Assembly (NCBI GenBank): GCA_027317105.1
Contig: DAHVFH010000203.1
Span: 1 to 56,734, forward strand
Length of the DNA: 56,734 nt
Direction of reading: 5' to 3'
Origin: Cytophagales bacterium
GTDB lineage: Bacteria; Bacteroidota; Bacteroidia; Cytophagales; Cyclobacteriaceae
The notes beneath the pieces were generated by a model. The model was not told the DNA's origin and did not search any database. It saw only the letters and a program-made list of their open reading frames with translations. Of the stretch, positions 8,947 through 17,339 are shown in pieces. The position numbers and the translations under genes are program-made. The stretch's first letter is position 1. Each line of letters opens with the position of its first letter.

Positions 8947-9744
8947 ATGAAGAAAAGAGTAATCATATTCTTATTAATTTTTCTTGCCACACAATTTGTG
9001 CAGTCGCATGAATTTTGGTTGCAGTCGAGGAAATTTAAATATAAAATAGGGGAGGAAATGGTTGTTGATTTTTTGGTAGGCGAAAATTTTGAGGGAGAAC
9101 CGTGGGATTTAAAAAAACACAAAATTGAAAAATTAGAACTCTCCCACCAGGCGAAGCACCTTGATCTCAAGTTACAGATAAAACCAGACGCGAAGGAAAA
9201 ATTGAAATACAAATTCACTGAAGAAGGAACGTACCTCCTCTCTATGCAAAGCAATGAGGCCTACATTGAGTTAGCGCCAGAAAAATTCAACGATTACTTA
9301 AAAGAGGATGGCCTTGACAACATCATAGAACTCCGCACAAAATCCAATTCGATGGACAAGACATCCAAAGAATTTTATTCGCGTTACGTTAAGCTTTTGG
9401 TGCAGGCCGGAACTAAAACCGATGATAGTTTTAAGAAAAGAACCGGCATGCGCATCGAAATCATCCCGAATCAAAATCCTTATGTATTGAAATCAGGTGA
9501 TTATTTGCAATGCCAAGTGCTATTTAATGGCCGGCCTATGCCGCACCAACTAATAAAAGTTTGGAACAAGATCGGCAACACCACTTTTCAGCAAAACAAT
9601 TATACCGAAAATGACGGCACGATCAAGTTCCCGATTAGCAGCCGCGGTCCATGGATGGTTAGCACCGTAAAAATGATTCCTTCTGAAAAACCGGGAGCTG
9701 ATTGGCAAAGTTTCTGGAGTAGTTTGGTTTTTGGAATTGAGTGA
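8947..9744 (+). CDS. DUF4198 domain-containing exported protein
   Basis: A roughly 265-residue protein with a signal peptide (MKKRVIIFLLIFLATQFVQS) followed at once by HEFWLQ, the hallmark start of mature DUF4198 proteins; the N-terminal His may bind metal. The family is periplasmic and often placed near metal uptake genes, but none are seen here. I chose the ATG at 8947 over a TTG two codons earlier because it gives a normal signal peptide. The stop is separated by one base from the RidA start, so the two genes are coupled. Specific function unknown. Confidence 0.75.
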   Translation: MKKRVIIFLLIFLATQFVQSHEFWLQSRKFKYKIGEEMVVDFLVGENFEGEPWDLKKHKIEKLELSHQAKHLDLKLQIKPDAKEKLKYKFTEEGTYLLSMQSNEAYIELAPEKFNDYLKEDGLDNIIELRTKSNSMDKTSKEFYSRYVKLLVQAGTKTDDSFKKRTGMRIEIIPNQNPYVLKSGDYLQCQVLFNGRPMPHQLIKVWNKIGNTTFQQNNYTENDGTIKFPISSRGPWMVSTVKMIPSEKPGADWQSFWSSLVFGIE

Positions 9745-9745
9745 T

Positions 9746-10177
9746 ATGAACGAATCTTTTATATCATCCGACAAAGCACCCGATCCCGTTGGTTCATACC
9801 CACACGCAAGAAAAGTGGGCAATCTTCTTTTTCTTTCAGGCGTTGGCCCACGTAAAAAAGAATCAACTCAAATTCCAGGAGTAACCTTGGATGAAAATAA
9901 AAACATCGTTGATTATAACATCGAAGTACAATGCCACGCTGTTTTTCAAAATGTGAGATATGTTTTAGAAGCGTCTGGTTCCCGGTGGGAAAACCTGATT
10001 GATGTCACTGTCTTTCTTACGAATATGAAAAATGATTTTTCTGTGTTCAACAAAATCTATTCAGAATATTTCCCGAACAAAGCCACCCAGCCTTGCCGTA
10101 CTACTGTGGAAGTAAATGCGCTGCCCACGCCTATTGCAATAGAGTTGAAGTGCATTGCTGTTATTGACAACGTTTAG
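9746..10177 (+). CDS. RidA/YjgF family protein (2-aminomuconate deaminase-like)
   Basis: Cytoplasmic 143-residue RidA-family enamine/imine deaminase. Motifs include PVGSYPHARKVGNLLFLSGV, VQCHAVFQNVRYVLEASG, and the C-terminal CRTTVEVNALP with the family Arg. The PVGSYPH and GVGPRKK details resemble the branch annotated as 2-aminomuconate deaminase in the 3-hydroxyanthranilate (tryptophan) pathway. No other gene of that pathway is in the window, so the substrate is open. The ATG at 9746 follows the DUF4198 stop by one base; a TTG start upstream is less likely. Confidence 0.8.
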   Translation: MNESFISSDKAPDPVGSYPHARKVGNLLFLSGVGPRKKESTQIPGVTLDENKNIVDYNIEVQCHAVFQNVRYVLEASGSRWENLIDVTVFLTNMKNDFSVFNKIYSEYFPNKATQPCRTTVEVNALPTPIAIELKCIAVIDNV

Positions 10178-10189
10178 TAATTTTAACGG

Positions 10190-10771
10190 ATGGAAACTTT
10201 TGTGCTCAAAGGAAAAGTCACGGGTGGCCTCACCGATGAGGAGTTTTTTTGGTTTTGTCAGGAAAACAAGGATTTGCGGATAGAAAGGAACAGCAAACTT
10301 GAAATTTATATTATGTCTCCAGTCACCTCACTGTCTGGATTTTGGAATATGGAAATTAGTCGTCAGCTGGCCAATTGGGCTGTAAATGATGGATCAGGTA
10401 TGGCCTTCGATTCATCATCAGGCTTCACGTTACCTGATCGGTCGGTGTTATCACCAGATGGTTCCTGGGTTTCTAATGAAAAATGGAATTTATTATCAGA
10501 GGAAGAAAAAAACAGATTTGCTCCAATTTGCCCTGAATTTGTGATTGAAGTTCGTTCTAAGTCAGATCACATCGATGATCTGCGAAAAAAAATGAAGATA
10601 TGGATTTCCAATGGCGCGGAACTCGCCTGGTTGATTGACCCTATTGAACAGGTTTCTTATTTATTCAGCGCAGTGGGATCAGAAAAAGTCTTACGGGGCT
10701 TCGAGCAAAAAATACGGGGCGAAGGGAAAGTGAACAAATTTGTTCTTGATCTTTCCCTGATCAAAATCTAA
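10190..10771 (+). CDS. Uma2-family putative restriction endonuclease-like protein
   Basis: 193 residues of the Uma2/DUF820 family, which has a PD-(D/E)xK nuclease fold. The core residues are visible: Asp90 in LSPDGSWV, Glu120 in FVIEVRSKSD and Lys124, and the family features GAELAWLIDP and YLF downstream. Uma2 proteins are very common in cyanobacteria and Bacteroidota, often in multiple copies, and their role is not established. It follows RidA by 12 bases and converges with the Fe-S gene, overlapping its stop by 4 bases. Confidence 0.85.
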   Translation: METFVLKGKVTGGLTDEEFFWFCQENKDLRIERNSKLEIYIMSPVTSLSGFWNMEISRQLANWAVNDGSGMAFDSSSGFTLPDRSVLSPDGSWVSNEKWNLLSEEEKNRFAPICPEFVIEVRSKSDHIDDLRKKMKIWISNGAELAWLIDPIEQVSYLFSAVGSEKVLRGFEQKIRGEGKVNKFVLDLSLIKI

Positions 10772-11094
10772 ACTGAAAAGCTTTCGCCACATCCACACGT
10801 GCGCGAGGCATTGGGATTAATGAATTGAAATCCTTTTCCGTTCAACCCGTCAGAGAAATCAAGCGTAGTGCCTAACAAATACAGCAGGCTTTTCTTATCT
10901 ACCAAAATTTTTACGCCCTTATCTTCAAATACCTGATCGGCCGGATTGATTTTGTCATCGAAATCTAAATCGTACATCAAGCCAGAGCAGCCTCCGCCTT
11001 TCACCGATACGCGGATGTTGTGATCGGGAGTGCGCCCCTCTTCGGTAAGAAGTGTGGTGATTCTTTCTTTTGCTTTATCGGTTACTGTAATCAT
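10768..11094 (-). CDS. iron-sulfur cluster assembly protein, IscA/ErpA (HesB) family
   Basis: 108-residue A-type carrier that passes Fe-S clusters to target enzymes. The three invariant cysteines are present: Cys36 in GGGCSGL and Cys100 and Cys102 in CGCGESF. Length is typical. Whether it acts as IscA, SufA or ErpA cannot be told from sequence, and no suf or isc genes are adjacent. It converges with Uma2 (4-base stop overlap). An unrelated hypothetical gene on the same strand lies 52 bases upstream. Confidence 0.92.
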   Translation of the reverse strand: MITVTDKAKERITTLLTEEGRTPDHNIRVSVKGGGCSGLMYDLDFDDKINPADQVFEDKGVKILVDKKSLLYLLGTTLDFSDGLNGKGFQFINPNASRTCGCGESFSV

Positions 11095-11146
11095 AAGCTT
11101 AAATTGTATTTCTATATACCAACTCCTAAATGCTAAATTCTTTTCC

Positions 11147-11569
11147 CTAAGAGATCGGATTCAGTACAACACTAAATACCGTAATTGTGTTCCGGTCGCG
11201 GGCATAATATAATTTCTCCAACGCCTCCAGAATATTTCCCGCTCGAAAATAGGAGGTATGCAATTCGCTGTTGCTTTTAGTAGTCCATTGGATGGTGTAC
11301 GAATTCTCCTTCTCCTTATAATTCTGCACATAATCCAGCATCTTCTTGAGCGCATCTACTTTGTCGGCCCCTGTTTCGGAGTGGAACAAAAAAGATTGAT
11401 TGTGACGTGGATTTATAGTAATCAGGTCCAATTTAGCTTTGCCATCAAGGATACTGAACTCGAACATCAGGTCGCTGGTGCGAAGCCCAAGGTAATCTTT
11501 GACCTGTTGTTGCACGCGTGCGGCCTCTACGTGCACGTCACTGGTTGTTTCTACGGTGATTTTTGGCAT
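11147..11569 (-). CDS. conserved hypothetical protein
   Basis: 140 residues starting MPKITVETTSDVHVEAARV; no signal peptide or membrane segment. The protein has alternating beta and amphipathic helical segments, which could suit a StART/SRPBCC-like cup fold or a small alpha+beta domain, but I do not recognise a family. It lies upstream of the Fe-S gene on the same strand and is divergent from methylmalonyl-CoA epimerase. Coding use resembles its neighbours, so it is likely a real gene. Confidence 0.65.
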   Translation of the reverse strand: MPKITVETTSDVHVEAARVQQQVKDYLGLRTSDLMFEFSILDGKAKLDLITINPRHNQSFLFHSETGADKVDALKKMLDYVQNYKEKENSYTIQWTTKSNSELHTSYFRAGNILEALEKLYYARDRNTITVFSVVLNPIS

Positions 11570-11652
11570 GGTGCTAATTTAAAACTTTCGGAAAGCCTGA
11601 AAAGTTTCCCGAATTTGGCTCAAAATTAAGAAAACCATTTGAATCAGGTGTT

Positions 11653-12072
11653 ATGGAGAAATTAGAGCATATCGGCATTGCCGTTAAAAATCTGGAGAAA
11701 TCCAATCTTCTTTTCGCGAAACTGCTCGGCAAGCCGCATTACAAGATTGAAGAAGTGCCAAGTGAGGGAGTGCGCACTTCTTTTTTTGAACTGGGCGGTA
11801 TAAAAATAGAGTTATTGGAAGCCACCAAAGTTAATTCTCCAATTGCCCGTTTCATCGAAAAACGGGGCGAAGGAATCCACCATCTGGCTTTTGAAGTGAC
11901 CGATATTGACAAAAGCATCCAGGATTATTCAGAAAAAGGATTCACATTACTAAATGACCAACCCAAAGCCGGTGCCGACAACAAACAAATTGTTTTTATG
12001 CATCCGAAAAGCACGAATGGAGTGTTGGTGGAGTTGTGCGAGGATAATTCGCAAACAAAAAAAACCACTTAA
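11653..12072 (+). CDS. mce: methylmalonyl-CoA epimerase
   Basis: 139-residue glyoxalase/VOC-fold enzyme that interconverts the two epimers of methylmalonyl-CoA in the propionate/succinate pathway. It begins EKLEHIGIAVKNLEKS with metal ligand His6, and continues with GIHHLAFEV (second His, about 76) and GVLVELCE near the C-terminus (Glu ligand). These are the usual features and length of the family. The mutase genes are not in the window. The ffh promoter box overlaps its stop codon. Confidence 0.9.
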   Translation: MEKLEHIGIAVKNLEKSNLLFAKLLGKPHYKIEEVPSEGVRTSFFELGGIKIELLEATKVNSPIARFIEKRGEGIHHLAFEVTDIDKSIQDYSEKGFTLLNDQPKAGADNKQIVFMHPKSTNGVLVELCEDNSQTKKTT

Positions 12073-12077
12073 CTTTG
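12070..12077 (+). promoter_or_regulatory. Bacteroidota -7 promoter box (TAACTTTG) of ffh
   Basis: TAACTTTG is a perfect TAnnTTTG match 49 bases before the ffh ATG. It overlaps the stop codon of the epimerase gene, so ffh has its own promoter within the end of mce. Confidence 0.55.
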
Positions 12078-12126
12078 TCGCCTATTTAAAGGTAGTGTTA
12101 TCAAGGCAATCTTATAAAGAAAAGTA

Positions 12127-13461
12127 ATGTTCGATAGTTTAAGTCTCAAAATAGAAAAGGCCTTTCAAACCCTGAAAGGCCAGGGGAGGATCACGGAGAT
12201 CAACGTAGCTTCTACCATAAAGGAAATCCGCAAGGCCCTGATTGATGCTGACGTCAATTATAAAGTGGCCAAGGACGTAACGGACGAGATCAAAATCAAA
12301 GCATTGGGCATGAACGTGCTCACCGCCATCAGCCCTGGTCAGTTGCTCACCAAAATCACTAACGATGAGTTGACCGCTTTGATGGGCGGCCAGGGTGAGG
12401 ATATTTCCATTGAAGGCAACCCGGCTGTGATTTTAATTGCGGGCTTGCAGGGCTCCGGTAAAACTACCTTTAGCGGAAAACTGGCCAATTATTTAAAGAG
12501 ACAAGGCCGCACCGTGCTGCTCACAGCCTGCGACATCTATCGGCCAGCGGCCATCGAGCAATTGAAAGTTTTAGGTGCCCAAGTTGGCGTGGAGGTTTAT
12601 GCCGAGCCGGAAAACAAGGATGCCGTGAAAATTGCCATGGCGGCTATTGAGCATGCTAAGAAAAATAATCATCGTGTAGTGATAGTCGATACGGCCGGAC
12701 GTTTGGCAGTAGATGAGGAGATGATGAATGAAATTGGTCGGTTGAAAGAAGCGCTAAAACCGTCTGAGACTTTATTTGTGGTGGACGCCATGACCGGCCA
12801 GGATGCCGTGAATACGGCCAAAGCATTCAATGAGAAATTGAATTTTGATGGCGTAGTGCTCACCAAACTTGACGGTGACACCCGTGGTGGGGCGGCCCTG
12901 TCAATTCGAAGAGTAGTTGACAAACCCATAAAGTTTATCAGTTCGGGTGAGAAGATGGAAGCCATTGACCGGTTCTATCCTGACCGGATGGCCGGACGGA
13001 TCCTTGGCATGGGCGATGTAGTAAGTTTGGTAGAAAAAGCACAACAGACTTTTGACGAGGAGGAGGCGCGTAGGCTCAATGCCAAAATGCGCAAAAATCA
13101 GTTCGACTTCAATGATTTTCTTTCGCAACTCCAGCAGATAAAAAAAATGGGCAATATGAAAGACATGTTGAGCATGATCCCCGGAGTAGGTAAAGCAGTG
13201 AAAGATGTTGACTTTGATGAAAACTCATTTAAGCCTATAGAAGCGATCATCAAGTCAATGACCTTGAAAGAACGCGGGAATCCTGATGTTATTAACAGCA
13301 GCAGAAAGAACCGATTGGCTAAAGGAAGTGGCACGAGCATTCAACAAGTGAACCAACTGCTCAAACAATTTGAGGAAATGCGCAAAATGATGAAGACCAT
13401 GAACAAGATGGGTGGAGGCAAAAGAGCGTTGGGTGCGATGAATCCCTTTGGAGGCAGATAA
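12127..13461 (+). CDS. ffh: signal recognition particle protein Ffh
   Basis: GTPase and RNA-binding subunit of SRP, which binds signal sequences on ribosomes and delivers them to FtsY at the membrane. It has the helical N domain (1-90), the G domain with P-loop GLQGSGKTT (106-114), DTAGR (about 187) and TKLDGD (about 246), and a Met-rich M domain (about 325-435). The M domain carries RLAKGSGTSIQQVNQLL, the helix-turn-helix that binds SRP RNA. Length (444) is normal. The SRP RNA gene was not seen in the window. Confidence 0.97.
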   Translation: MFDSLSLKIEKAFQTLKGQGRITEINVASTIKEIRKALIDADVNYKVAKDVTDEIKIKALGMNVLTAISPGQLLTKITNDELTALMGGQGEDISIEGNPAVILIAGLQGSGKTTFSGKLANYLKRQGRTVLLTACDIYRPAAIEQLKVLGAQVGVEVYAEPENKDAVKIAMAAIEHAKKNNHRVVIVDTAGRLAVDEEMMNEIGRLKEALKPSETLFVVDAMTGQDAVNTAKAFNEKLNFDGVVLTKLDGDTRGGAALSIRRVVDKPIKFISSGEKMEAIDRFYPDRMAGRILGMGDVVSLVEKAQQTFDEEEARRLNAKMRKNQFDFNDFLSQLQQIKKMGNMKDMLSMIPGVGKAVKDVDFDENSFKPIEAIIKSMTLKERGNPDVINSSRKNRLAKGSGTSIQQVNQLLKQFEEMRKMMKTMNKMGGGKRALGAMNPFGGR

Positions 13462-13570
13462 ATAACGCCTGTTTACGAGCCTTTTAGCTCAAAATTTTCT
13501 CATTCTTGCAAAAGCCTTACATGTGAAAGCTTGAATCCAAAACCACAAGTGACCGAATAAGGCCATGATT

Positions 13571-13578
13571 TAACTTTG
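13571..13578 (+). promoter_or_regulatory. Bacteroidota -7 promoter box (TAACTTTG) before a small ORF
   Basis: TAACTTTG matches TAnnTTTG fully, 16 bases before the ATG of the small membrane ORF at 13595. It is identical to the box of ffh. A -33 box is not obvious. Confidence 0.45.
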
Positions 13579-13594
13579 TAAAAAAAAGGTTGAA

Positions 13595-13756
13595 ATGAAG
13601 CCCAAAGTCATTGCCCAAAAAATTACTTCCGAACAGAAATCAAATTTGATTATTCTGTCAGTATTTGTAGCGATCGCAATCGTGTTGTCAATAAAAGTGA
13701 GTGTTTCGCAAGCGTTTCCTACTTCCCCAGCAATCGCTTCACATACTTCCCGATAA
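13595..13756 (+). CDS. small putative membrane protein (53 residues)
   Basis: ORF MKPKVIAQKITSEQKS followed by one hydrophobic helix (about residues 18-34, LIILSVFVAIAIVL) and a short Ser/Ala-rich tail. The charged N-terminus and single helix suggest a small single-pass inner-membrane protein. A perfect promoter box lies just upstream. Its last 38 bases overlap the end of riboflavin synthase on the other strand, so the C-terminus may be a read-through artefact. No family recognised; could be a remnant. Confidence 0.35.
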   Translation: MKPKVIAQKITSEQKSNLIILSVFVAIAIVLSIKVSVSQAFPTSPAIASHTSR

Positions 13757-14303
13757 TATCAAATTCGAGATTTACTGAATCGCCCTTTTTCAATTGGTGG
13801 AAATTGGTGTACTCATAAGTGTAGGGTATAATAGCGACACTAAATTTGTTTTCCACGCTGTTGAAACACGTCAGGCTTACGCCATTTATTGCGATGGATC
13901 CTTTCTCTACCGTGATATTTCCAAGCGAGGCATCATATTCAAAATCAAAAAGCCAGCTACCTTTTTCATCTCTCACCGAAGTGCAAATCCCAACCTGATC
14001 CACATGGCCTTGCACAATGTGTCCGTCAAAGCGACCATTGGCGACCATGCACCTTTCTAAATTCACTTTATCTTCCGGCTTTAGCGCACCAAGATTTGAT
14101 TTTAGCAAGGTCTCTTGCACGGCCACTACTGCATGAAATCCTTCACCTACTTCCACAATAGTGAGGCAAACCCCATTGTGCGAAACACTTTGATCTACTT
14201 TTAATGCGGCATTGAAATTGTTGGCTATTTTGAATTGAGTATTTGTGCCTGACTGTTCGATGGTCATTATTTCTCCCACGGTCTCAATTATTCCGGTGAA
14301 CAT
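13719..14303 (-). CDS. ribE: riboflavin synthase, alpha chain
   Basis: Converts two molecules of 6,7-dimethyl-8-ribityllumazine to riboflavin. The protein starts with the diagnostic MFTGIIE and consists of two similar lumazine-binding barrels (about 1-95 and 96-190). Key segments are VSHNGVCLTIVEV in the first and GRFDGHIVQGHVDQVG plus IAINGVSLTCF in the second. Length (194) is normal. Other rib genes are absent here. It follows an exported hypothetical gene's stop on the same strand closely but in the opposite order (it is upstream). Confidence 0.95.
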   Translation of the reverse strand: MFTGIIETVGEIMTIEQSGTNTQFKIANNFNAALKVDQSVSHNGVCLTIVEVGEGFHAVVAVQETLLKSNLGALKPEDKVNLERCMVANGRFDGHIVQGHVDQVGICTSVRDEKGSWLFDFEYDASLGNITVEKGSIAINGVSLTCFNSVENKFSVAIIPYTYEYTNFHQLKKGDSVNLEFDIIGKYVKRLLGK

Positions 14304-14306
14304 TTC

Positions 14307-14780
14307 TCAGAATTTAATTACGAGCTTGGCACCTGTTCCATAAAAATAAAAGTTCGGTCTGATGCGCGAAGTTTTATTTACGATATGGGCGTTGTGAATA
14401 TCCAAGGCATCTAGGGCACGCGCCTTGTATGCCCGGTTGAGAAATATTGAGCTAATAATTAAAGCGGCCCCCCCTCCAACCAGACCCCAATCAGATCGTT
14501 CACCAAAGGCCACTGTTACAATCGGAATGGCCAACATGGCAGCACCGCTAAAACCTGCTATCGCACTTATGGTGTTCAATTTTCTTGCTTGCTTAAATAC
14601 TCCATAAGCATCTTTGTTGGCGTACAGCACTGTTGCTACTTGTTTGGAGCTAAGCTGAACTGAATCATTTAATTCGTAAATCACACCGCCAAACGTTTTG
14701 TACATCGAGAGTTTCTGAGCCATGGCTTGATTCGTCAATATCAGTGTGATGATTAAAGTCAATATTTTTATCGTTCTCAT
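14307..14780 (-). CDS. hypothetical exported membrane protein
   Basis: From the ATG at 14780 it has a clear signal peptide (MRTIKILTLIITLILTNQAMAQ), a short beta-type region (MYKTFGGVIYELNDS) and two hydrophobic helices (about residues 70-88 and 95-112), then NRAYKARALDALDIHN. No family recognised. A start 33 bases upstream exists but lies within the promoter: the TACTTTTG box is only 4 bases before the 14780 ATG. That spacing suggests a leaderless or nearly leaderless mRNA. Upstream of ribE's neighbourhood only by location: ribE is 3 bases away on the same strand. Confidence 0.6.
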   Translation of the reverse strand: MRTIKILTLIITLILTNQAMAQKLSMYKTFGGVIYELNDSVQLSSKQVATVLYANKDAYGVFKQARKLNTISAIAGFSGAAMLAIPIVTVAFGERSDWGLVGGGAALIISSIFLNRAYKARALDALDIHNAHIVNKTSRIRPNFYFYGTGAKLVIKF

Positions 14781-14784
14781 ACTG

Positions 14785-14813
14785 CAAAAGTAAAGAAGCC
14801 GGATAAAATTCAA
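14785..14813 (-). promoter_or_regulatory. promoter with -33 TTG and -7 TACTTTTG, almost touching the start codon
   Basis: On the minus strand, TTG (14813-14811) is followed after 18 bases by TACTTTTG (14792-14785). The ATG follows 4 bases later, so transcription would begin at or next to the start codon. Confidence 0.45.
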
Positions 14814-14879
14814 TCTTAATTTGAAACATAATCTTCTATTTTAACTTAAAAAGATAATGTTTATAAACTTAGTACTGGT

Positions 14880-17162
14880 TTAAGCTCCGCCACCGGATTT
14901 AAGCAGGAGCTGACTTCTATAAACAGAAAAAATAGTAGACTTAGAAACAAGGCCACGGTATTTTTCATAACGGTCAATAACCGGCAGGTTCCAAGCATTT
15001 GAGCGCTCAAATTTGTCCAGCACATCACTCATTGAATCATCAATATTCACCAAGGTCGGTGCGGGAGTCATAATTTCCGCTACCCTTACCAAATTATATT
15101 TGTTTACTTCAAACATGATACTGCGCACTTCGTTTAACAGAATTACGCCACAATATTTGCCCTGTTCATCAACCACAGGAAAAATATTACGTTTCGATTG
15201 GGTTATCAGTTTAACAAGATCTCCGAGCGATGCATTTGGAGAAATGATGAGGATATCTTTTTCGATTACATTCTTGAGAGCAATGTTTCCGAGTACCGCA
15301 TAATCATCGGGCAAGGCCTCAGCTTTTTCATTACCAAATTTCTTTTGAGAAAGCTTTCGGTTATAGGCTCTGATTATATCAGCGGCAGTGATTACACCTA
15401 GTATTTTAGCTGGCTGCATGTGATCATCCACGACTAACAATTCTTCTACCTGATTCTCCATCATTATTTGCTGCGCCTTTCGTATAGATTCTCCGGGGCC
15501 AATTTCGAGTAGCACCGGTTGCATCAGATCTTTCGCGGTGGTCGTAGATTCCTCTCCACCCAGCAGCATTCGTGTTATGTCCGTGGTCGTAAAGGAGCCG
15601 ATGATTTGTCTTTCCTCGTCCACTACTGGAAATATCCGCTGTCTTTTTTCTGTCATGAGTTTGATAATCTCTTCGCTTTTCACATCCGTAGATAAAGCGA
15701 CAACACTTCTTCCTGTCTTATAAGCTTCTTCAACAAAAGTGGTTTCAAAAATATCATGCGCATACTCCCCGTAATGCGCCTGTGAATACACTTTGCTTGG
15801 CACCTGGCCTTTGTAAATGCTCCACTTTCGGGCTACCATATACGAGATGGAACACACCCACATACTGGGCAACAATAACTCATAATTTCCAGTGAGTTCG
15901 CTTACCATAATAATGGTAGAGAGCGGGGTGTTGGCCGCAGCGGCAAAAAAACCGGCCATCCCTACTATCGCAAACGTTGAGGGGTAAAGCGTGAGGCCAG
16001 GAAATATTAATTGCATCACATAACCCGTGGCCGCGCCTATCGTTCCACCAATCACCATGGAAGGACCAAAAACGCCTGCGCTTCCCCCTGACCCAATAGA
16101 AAAGGAAGTGGTCGCAATTTTCCCGATTGCCACCAATAAAAGAATGGCCAAACTAATATGCGTAATTCCGTTTTGAAATATTTCTTGCAAAATCCCATAG
16201 CCTCCGCCCATTACACTAATCACATATTGATAGTCTTGTGTCAATTCGATCAACAGCAAACCAATAAGGCCAGTAATTGCGCCACCAATAGCCGGTTTCA
16301 AAAACCTTGGAATTCCCCAATTCGAAAACAGTTTCTTTACGCCATAAAATGATTTAACAAATAATAAAGCCGCTAAGGCTAAGGCGAGTGCTTCAATGGA
16401 ATAAGGAACAAGTTCTAACGGGTTGGAGAAACCGTGTTGGCCTACGTTAGTGAAGATATGATCCCACCCGTACCGAAACGAATAGACCGAGTAGGCGATA
16501 ATAGAAGAAACCGTGGCCGGCAATAATACTTCTGCCTCAACCTCGGCCGAGGAATATAAAACCTCAGCCGCAAAGATGGCCCCGGCAAGGGGAGCTCTGA
16601 AGATACTTCCAATTCCTGCACCCATGCCAGCGGCAAGCAACCACCTGCGCGTTCGCACATCGAGCCCCAGCCGCAGGGAAAGAAAACTTCCGAAACCTGC
16701 GCCAATCTGCGCAATTGGACCTTCTCTACCTCCCGAGCCACCTGATCCAATGGTGATGATGGAGGCAATCAATTTAACGATGGGAATGGATGGACGAATA
16801 ATTCCTCGTTTGTGATGAAATGCTTTTATCGCTTCATCTGTGCCATGGCCTTCGGCCTCTGGAGCAAAACGAAAAATAATGATGCCTGCCAGCAGACCAC
16901 CCAAAGCAGGAATAAGTACAATAAGGAAGGGATTGAAGATTCCTTGGGAAAGTCTGAATGACGGGATTTCCCCTCCCGGCCCACCGGGGTTGAGCCCCAT
17001 CCAATGAACAATGGCATATTCTTTGAAAATCTCCAGAAGGGTTTGAAATAAAATAGCACCCAGTCCGCTCACCACGCCAACGATCAGGCCGTAGTAAAGC
17101 CATTTACCGGCTAATGAAAAATCAAATTCTTGACGGAATGATTTTAATTTGTTCGCTTTCAA
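14880..17162 (-). CDS. ClC-family chloride channel/antiporter with CBS domains
   Basis: 760-residue membrane protein. Residues about 20-440 form the ClC transporter with the anion-site motifs GSGGREGPIAQIG (gating Glu near residue 148) and GSGGSAGVFGPSMV; the Glu in GAIFAAEVLY matches the internal proton glutamate of exchangers, so H+/Cl- exchange is possible. The C-terminal 280 residues hold two CBS pairs (DLMQPVLLEI, VIEKDILIISP and EIMTPAPTLV mark repeats), which often bind adenine nucleotides and regulate the pore. The start is a TTG: no in-frame ATG precedes the first helix. No linked operon genes. Confidence 0.92.
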   Translation of the reverse strand: MKANKLKSFRQEFDFSLAGKWLYYGLIVGVVSGLGAILFQTLLEIFKEYAIVHWMGLNPGGPGGEIPSFRLSQGIFNPFLIVLIPALGGLLAGIIIFRFAPEAEGHGTDEAIKAFHHKRGIIRPSIPIVKLIASIITIGSGGSGGREGPIAQIGAGFGSFLSLRLGLDVRTRRWLLAAGMGAGIGSIFRAPLAGAIFAAEVLYSSAEVEAEVLLPATVSSIIAYSVYSFRYGWDHIFTNVGQHGFSNPLELVPYSIEALALALAALLFVKSFYGVKKLFSNWGIPRFLKPAIGGAITGLIGLLLIELTQDYQYVISVMGGGYGILQEIFQNGITHISLAILLLVAIGKIATTSFSIGSGGSAGVFGPSMVIGGTIGAATGYVMQLIFPGLTLYPSTFAIVGMAGFFAAAANTPLSTIIMVSELTGNYELLLPSMWVCSISYMVARKWSIYKGQVPSKVYSQAHYGEYAHDIFETTFVEEAYKTGRSVVALSTDVKSEEIIKLMTEKRQRIFPVVDEERQIIGSFTTTDITRMLLGGEESTTTAKDLMQPVLLEIGPGESIRKAQQIMMENQVEELLVVDDHMQPAKILGVITAADIIRAYNRKLSQKKFGNEKAEALPDDYAVLGNIALKNVIEKDILIISPNASLGDLVKLITQSKRNIFPVVDEQGKYCGVILLNEVRSIMFEVNKYNLVRVAEIMTPAPTLVNIDDSMSDVLDKFERSNAWNLPVIDRYEKYRGLVSKSTIFSVYRSQLLLKSGGGA

Positions 17163-17339
17163 TAGGTTAATCTTTTTATTCCCATGTTTGTAAAACTATC
17201 GAATGTTTTTAAATCCACTCGCGTTTACTTTTCATTTTTAGCGGAAAACACTTTTCAACGGCATATAGTTGAACGTACGCAGTGGCCATAAAATTACCAT
17301 AAAAAATATTTAGCTTGCGATAACCTAATTGCGAACACC

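Noticed and set aside
13462..13594. A gene between ffh and the small ORF
   Set aside because: No ORF longer than a few codons; only AT-rich sequence and the promoter box were seen.
16442..17103. Several long ORFs opposite or out of frame with the ClC gene
   Set aside because: They lie wholly inside the ClC gene in other frames and have no family features.
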